Shown piece after piece: positions 60,330 through 64,000 of a stretch of DNA of 64,000 nucleotides. The position numbers were made by a program, and so were the translations under genes. How positions within the stretch are numbered: the first letter of the stretch is position 1; every line of letters starts with the position of its first letter. The stretch is taken from assembly GCA_024195265.1 (NCBI GenBank), contig JAJLRJ010000004.1:42736488-42800487 (forward strand). Direction: 5' to 3'. The stretch comes from Dendrophyllia cribrosa (Eukaryota > Cnidaria > Anthozoa > Scleractinia > Dendrophylliidae). A model generated the notes under the pieces. The model did no database searches and was not told the DNA's origin. It saw only the letters and a list, made by a program, of their open reading frames with translations.

Positions 60330-61044
60330 TAAATAGGGCTAAAGAATATTCGCAGGCGAGCATTTGGGCCGACAAAAATTATCCCCACACTTAAATCGGT
60401 CTCTCCTAATTTCCCTGCACTTTTAATCGCTAAACTAACAAATGATCGAATCCAATGGTATGAAGTATGATAGTAAACTGAACTGCGAAGCCGAGACTTT
60501 ATTGTTAACCCGTTTGTACCCTGCAATGTCATGCAGTTTTATATCTTCTGTCAATAGCCTCTGAACAGACTCCTGAAATGAGAATAGGGCACAAAGGAAA
60601 AAAAATCGGCGAGCGGAGCAATGCTTGGAGAGCTAAAGCCTCACAAGACTCCAAAATTCAATATTATTTCGCTCCAATCACCGATTTTTCTTCCATCCTT
60701 TTCCCATCTAAGGTTCACAGGCCAGTAATTTTGTCCAGGTAATGGGACTTGTTCTCTGGTCCGAGCTTCTTTAGAGGGCAATGTCTGTTTTAAAACTTTA
60801 TTCAAGAATACACGCAGGGTTCTAATCTAGGAAGTTTGAGGGGTGGAAGCTCACCCCCCACCCCCCCTCAAAAAAAAAAAGTTATCATTACAGTTTATAA
60901 AATATATCGGAAAAATCATCCGGGTCAGTGTACATGAAGCAAGCATTTCTTGTCAAAGGACACTATATGTAATTGAACACAACCTTGGTGTGGAGAGAAG
61001 CCCCGACCGGAAAACAAGTTCTACTGCCTATCTGGATGAAATGA
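60330..61044. other. Intergenic with one inverted repeat
   Basis: 'gaaaaaaaatcggcgagcgg' (about 60598) pairs imperfectly with 'ccaatcaccgatttttcttcc' (about 60675), another foldback-like relic. Nothing else was recognised up to the start of the second X block. Confidence 0.4.
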
Positions 61045-64000
61045 ATGTAAATATATGAATGTAAATATATGAATGAATGTAAATATATGAATGAATGTAA
61101 ATATGTGAACTGCGGATCCTATTTTTTTTATTTTCTCGGTTGTCAGTGCGATTCTTGAAAGCTTTTATCATAAACGTTTGTTTTCCTGCCTTTTTCAGTT
61201 TTATGCCTTGCTGACGTCTATAAAACCAGTTAAACATGATGTCACCTGATGATATTGTCACCCAGCTCTGCTGAATTTTTTTTTTATCAGACATCGTAAT
61301 AGTGCACCTAAACCCAAAATTGTTTTTTCGCGTAATCAACTCTATGTACGTTGAAAAGTTGAAAAGTTTTCTTGTTTTTAACGTTGCGTTAGTGAATTAT
61401 AGAGGTTTGAATTAACAAAATGTTAATAAGATGACGTCAAGTCAAGACTCGTTCAATATACAACTACTTGTTTCCACCTCCAAGTAATATTTTTTACAAA
61501 TCAATTGACTATTAACAGTTTTTATTTAGTATTTCTTAAATTGATTATCCTTAAGCTGTGAACTGCGTATTGTAAATTGAAGTAGAAATAATGGTAAAGT
61601 CTTGATTTGACGTCACCTAATTAGCATTTTGTAAATTCAAATCTCTATAACTCACTAACGCGACGTTAAAAACAAGAAATATTTCACTATTCGACTTTTC
61701 AAAATTGATTACATCGTCATGTCTTTGAGGTTGTTTAAAAAACTGCTTCAAGAGAGTATTATTAAAGTACTTTTTCAACAACATCACACACGCACACACT
61801 ATCTTTTTGTATATTAATTATTTTATTAATTTTTACAATTTCTCTGATCTTTGTTTTTCTTGATTTCTTCTTCTCCATTAATTATCCTGTAATTAAAAAA
61901 AATATATGCTTTAGACTTTTACAGGTTTTTCCGCAGTAGAAAATTTCAAAAATACCCAACGAGAACCAATATCAATACTTTAAGTCGGCTTATGTGTATT
62001 AATCTAAGTACTTTTTTGATTTCTCTCACAACTTTATCGCTAACTTTAAACCCCACTCATGCATGAGAGATGACCAAATTCACATAGAATATAACGGATT
62101 ACTCTGGCAACCTCTTCATTAAATTCAGCGCTGAACCAAACAATTTATTATTTTGGCTGCTGTGATATTATCAACCACAAGTTATCTATGCTTCTGATTG
62201 GTTCACAAATAGTGACATTAAACAGGCTTACATCATATCAGCACATGCACCAAAATAATAAGCCCTCCTTAAGCCCCTTCCTGAAATAAACAAAAGGTAC
62301 CGAAATCTTTCATAAGTCCCCCCCTCCCCTCACTTCAGTATAAAGTGGAATAAAACTAAAATGCTAGTACATCAATACACTGCAATTAAAGGGATGGGGG
62401 CTTATTAAAAGGGGGAGGCTTAATAGAGGGAGGAAGCTTAGTGACTTGTTCAAAGTCGTAGTTCTATGTTAAGCATATATGTAAAGGAAACAACTGGGGG
62501 TTTTTTACCATCAACACAACTCGCCACACATTATACAACAAATATTAAAGAAATAAAAAAGATCCGAGTGCATTGTTGAGTTATATAAGTATACAGGAAT
62601 TTTTAAGAACACAAGAGATGTGCAGAGAAGCATGAGCCGAAGGCAAGTACTTCTCGCTTTTCTTGGGTGTTCTTAAAAATTTGCAAGTGCTTAATATACA
62701 ACTCAATGCATGAGGAACAAGTTTGTTATTTCTTTTATAAAATAAAATCGACCACAAAGGGACAAAAATACATCAGACAACAGAAATGAGCGTGCATGTT
62801 TTATCAAGTTCTTATGAACTTGGTTTGACCAATCATAGAGTGCATTTCCCTAAGCATTTTATAAAGTGTTTCAACGAACTACAATATCACTGAAAAAGCA
62901 ACATAAACAAAGTGGCAGTGGTGGGGGAGCTTTATAGAGGGAGGGGTTTTTTTGAAAGGCAGAGGGGGGGTGGGGGGGGGGGGGGGGATATTAGGAGGGC
63001 TTAAAAGTGAGTGAGGATAAATAAAGAAAATATGGTAATATAGAATACATTGTATCCCCAATGTCATTTTCTCATCCACCTTGTTTATAAATTATAATCA
63101 AAGGTTACTTTTTGGAGTTTCCAATAATAAATTATAGTTCTGGGCCGGGTCGTTTAAAGCATGATTAGCGCTCGAAACGTCAGCTTTCTCGAATCTTTTT
63201 ACGGTGGCTAATTTACCTCATCGACTCAGTCGATAAAACCAAATTCTTGTGCTTCACCTCCACAGTTTCTCTAGAAACTAACCCCATTCATGATTAAGCT
63301 AATTCAGGGATTAGCATCAAGTTTGAATCCAGTCAAATAACTCAACTCCAAAGTTTTCTGCTCTTCAGTTTTGACTTAAACTTGTCTTCACAACTACATG
63401 TAGCTATAAATGACCTTTTGAAAACATTTTTAAACAGAGAAATGAAATCCTCAGTTAACTTTTAATCCGGGATTAGTGCTAATCGGCTTTTGAACAACCA
63501 GGCCCTGTTCTTAAAACAGTTACCATACAATTACTTATCAGAATGGATGGGATTCCACTGTATGAAAGTCTCAAGTGTGCCGATGGTTGTAACATCCGGA
63601 AATTGTCCAATGAGTACTTTAGTAATTTTTAAAAGTAATTATTTATACTGACATTAAAAATTCTTTGAAGTTTCCCCAAGTGGGGGACCGTCTCTCGCCA
63701 AGTACACCATGGTACTTGGAGCAATGGGTCCACACCTCTTCAGCCTTGCAGAGGTGTGGACCCATTGGTCGTGGACATGCAATGGTTGCTAATTCCTTGA
63801 AAGAAAGAAATTGCATCTTTTATGATGTGAAAGAAAAATAAATCTTTATCTTACATTACTTTTTACATGTAATGCCAAAGAAAACCTGTACAAAGACTTG
63901 TTACATTCTTAACTATGGCTTCAAGGCAAAAACAACTGACAATGTGAATAATGTATAGATTAAATATCAAACTCCCTCGCCCCCTTTACCCCTTCTTTCA
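61045..64000. repeat. Block X, right copy, running into the next Y
   Basis: Repeats 1-2960, including the foldback elements (61331-61711, 62569-62710), the PLE-end fragment (63164-63246) and the hairpin (63722-63767). Differences include a 4-base deletion near 61195 and substitutions scattered throughout. The last 12 bases are already the start of block Y ('ccccttctttca'), so a third Y copy probably follows. Confidence 0.9.

Overview
The window looks like nuclear DNA of a cnidarian, most likely a stony coral. It is AT-rich and its protein-coding sequence is split by GT-AG introns. It is dense in short foldback (MITE-like) elements and Penelope-like retroelements (PLEs), and its main gene joins TRIM, filamin and ALK-type glycine-rich domains. 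No prokaryotic operon, rRNA, tRNA or CRISPR was seen. The organism call is inference.

Layout. Block X (1-2948) is a mobile-element-rich intergenic stretch. Block Y (2949-27033) carries, in order: a three-exon TRIM/filamin/glycine-rich gene (4083-8125); three foldback elements (8.6-10.6 kb); a decayed proprotein-convertase P-domain gene (10.98-14.18 kb) that includes a 34-Glu tract; a nearly intact reverse-strand PLE (15.1-17.3 kb); a relic of the TRIM gene's 3' end (18.9 kb); a decayed forward-strand PLE with a well-formed hammerhead ribozyme fold (20.6-21.9 kb); and the start of an array of 1.1-1.7 kb tandem repeats (from 22.96 kb). A scaffold gap of exactly 500 N follows (27034-27533). The sequence then restarts inside block Y: 27534-51606 repeats 2949-27033 almost base for base. 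Block Z (51607-61044) continues the repeat array, inverts it to form a palindrome with arms of about 4 kb centred near 54.6 kb, and ends with two further foldback elements. From 61045 to the window end, block X recurs at roughly 99.4% identity.

Interpretation. The two Y copies differ mainly at homopolymers and microsatellites, with a few substitutions clustered at the contig end. The simplest reading is that two contigs overlap by about 24 kb and were scaffolded side by side instead of merged, or that they are two haplotypes. The X copies differ more and lie on opposite sides, so a real tandem duplication with a period near 36.5 kb is likely. A further TRIM/glycine-rich gene is predicted just past the right edge.

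The gene of most interest encodes RING, two B-boxes, a coiled coil, one filamin repeat and a complete glycine-rich domain resembling the ligand-binding region of ALK/LTK receptors. No signal peptide, membrane segment or kinase is visible. An AATAAA just inside intron 1 suggests a short isoform that lacks the glycine-rich domain.
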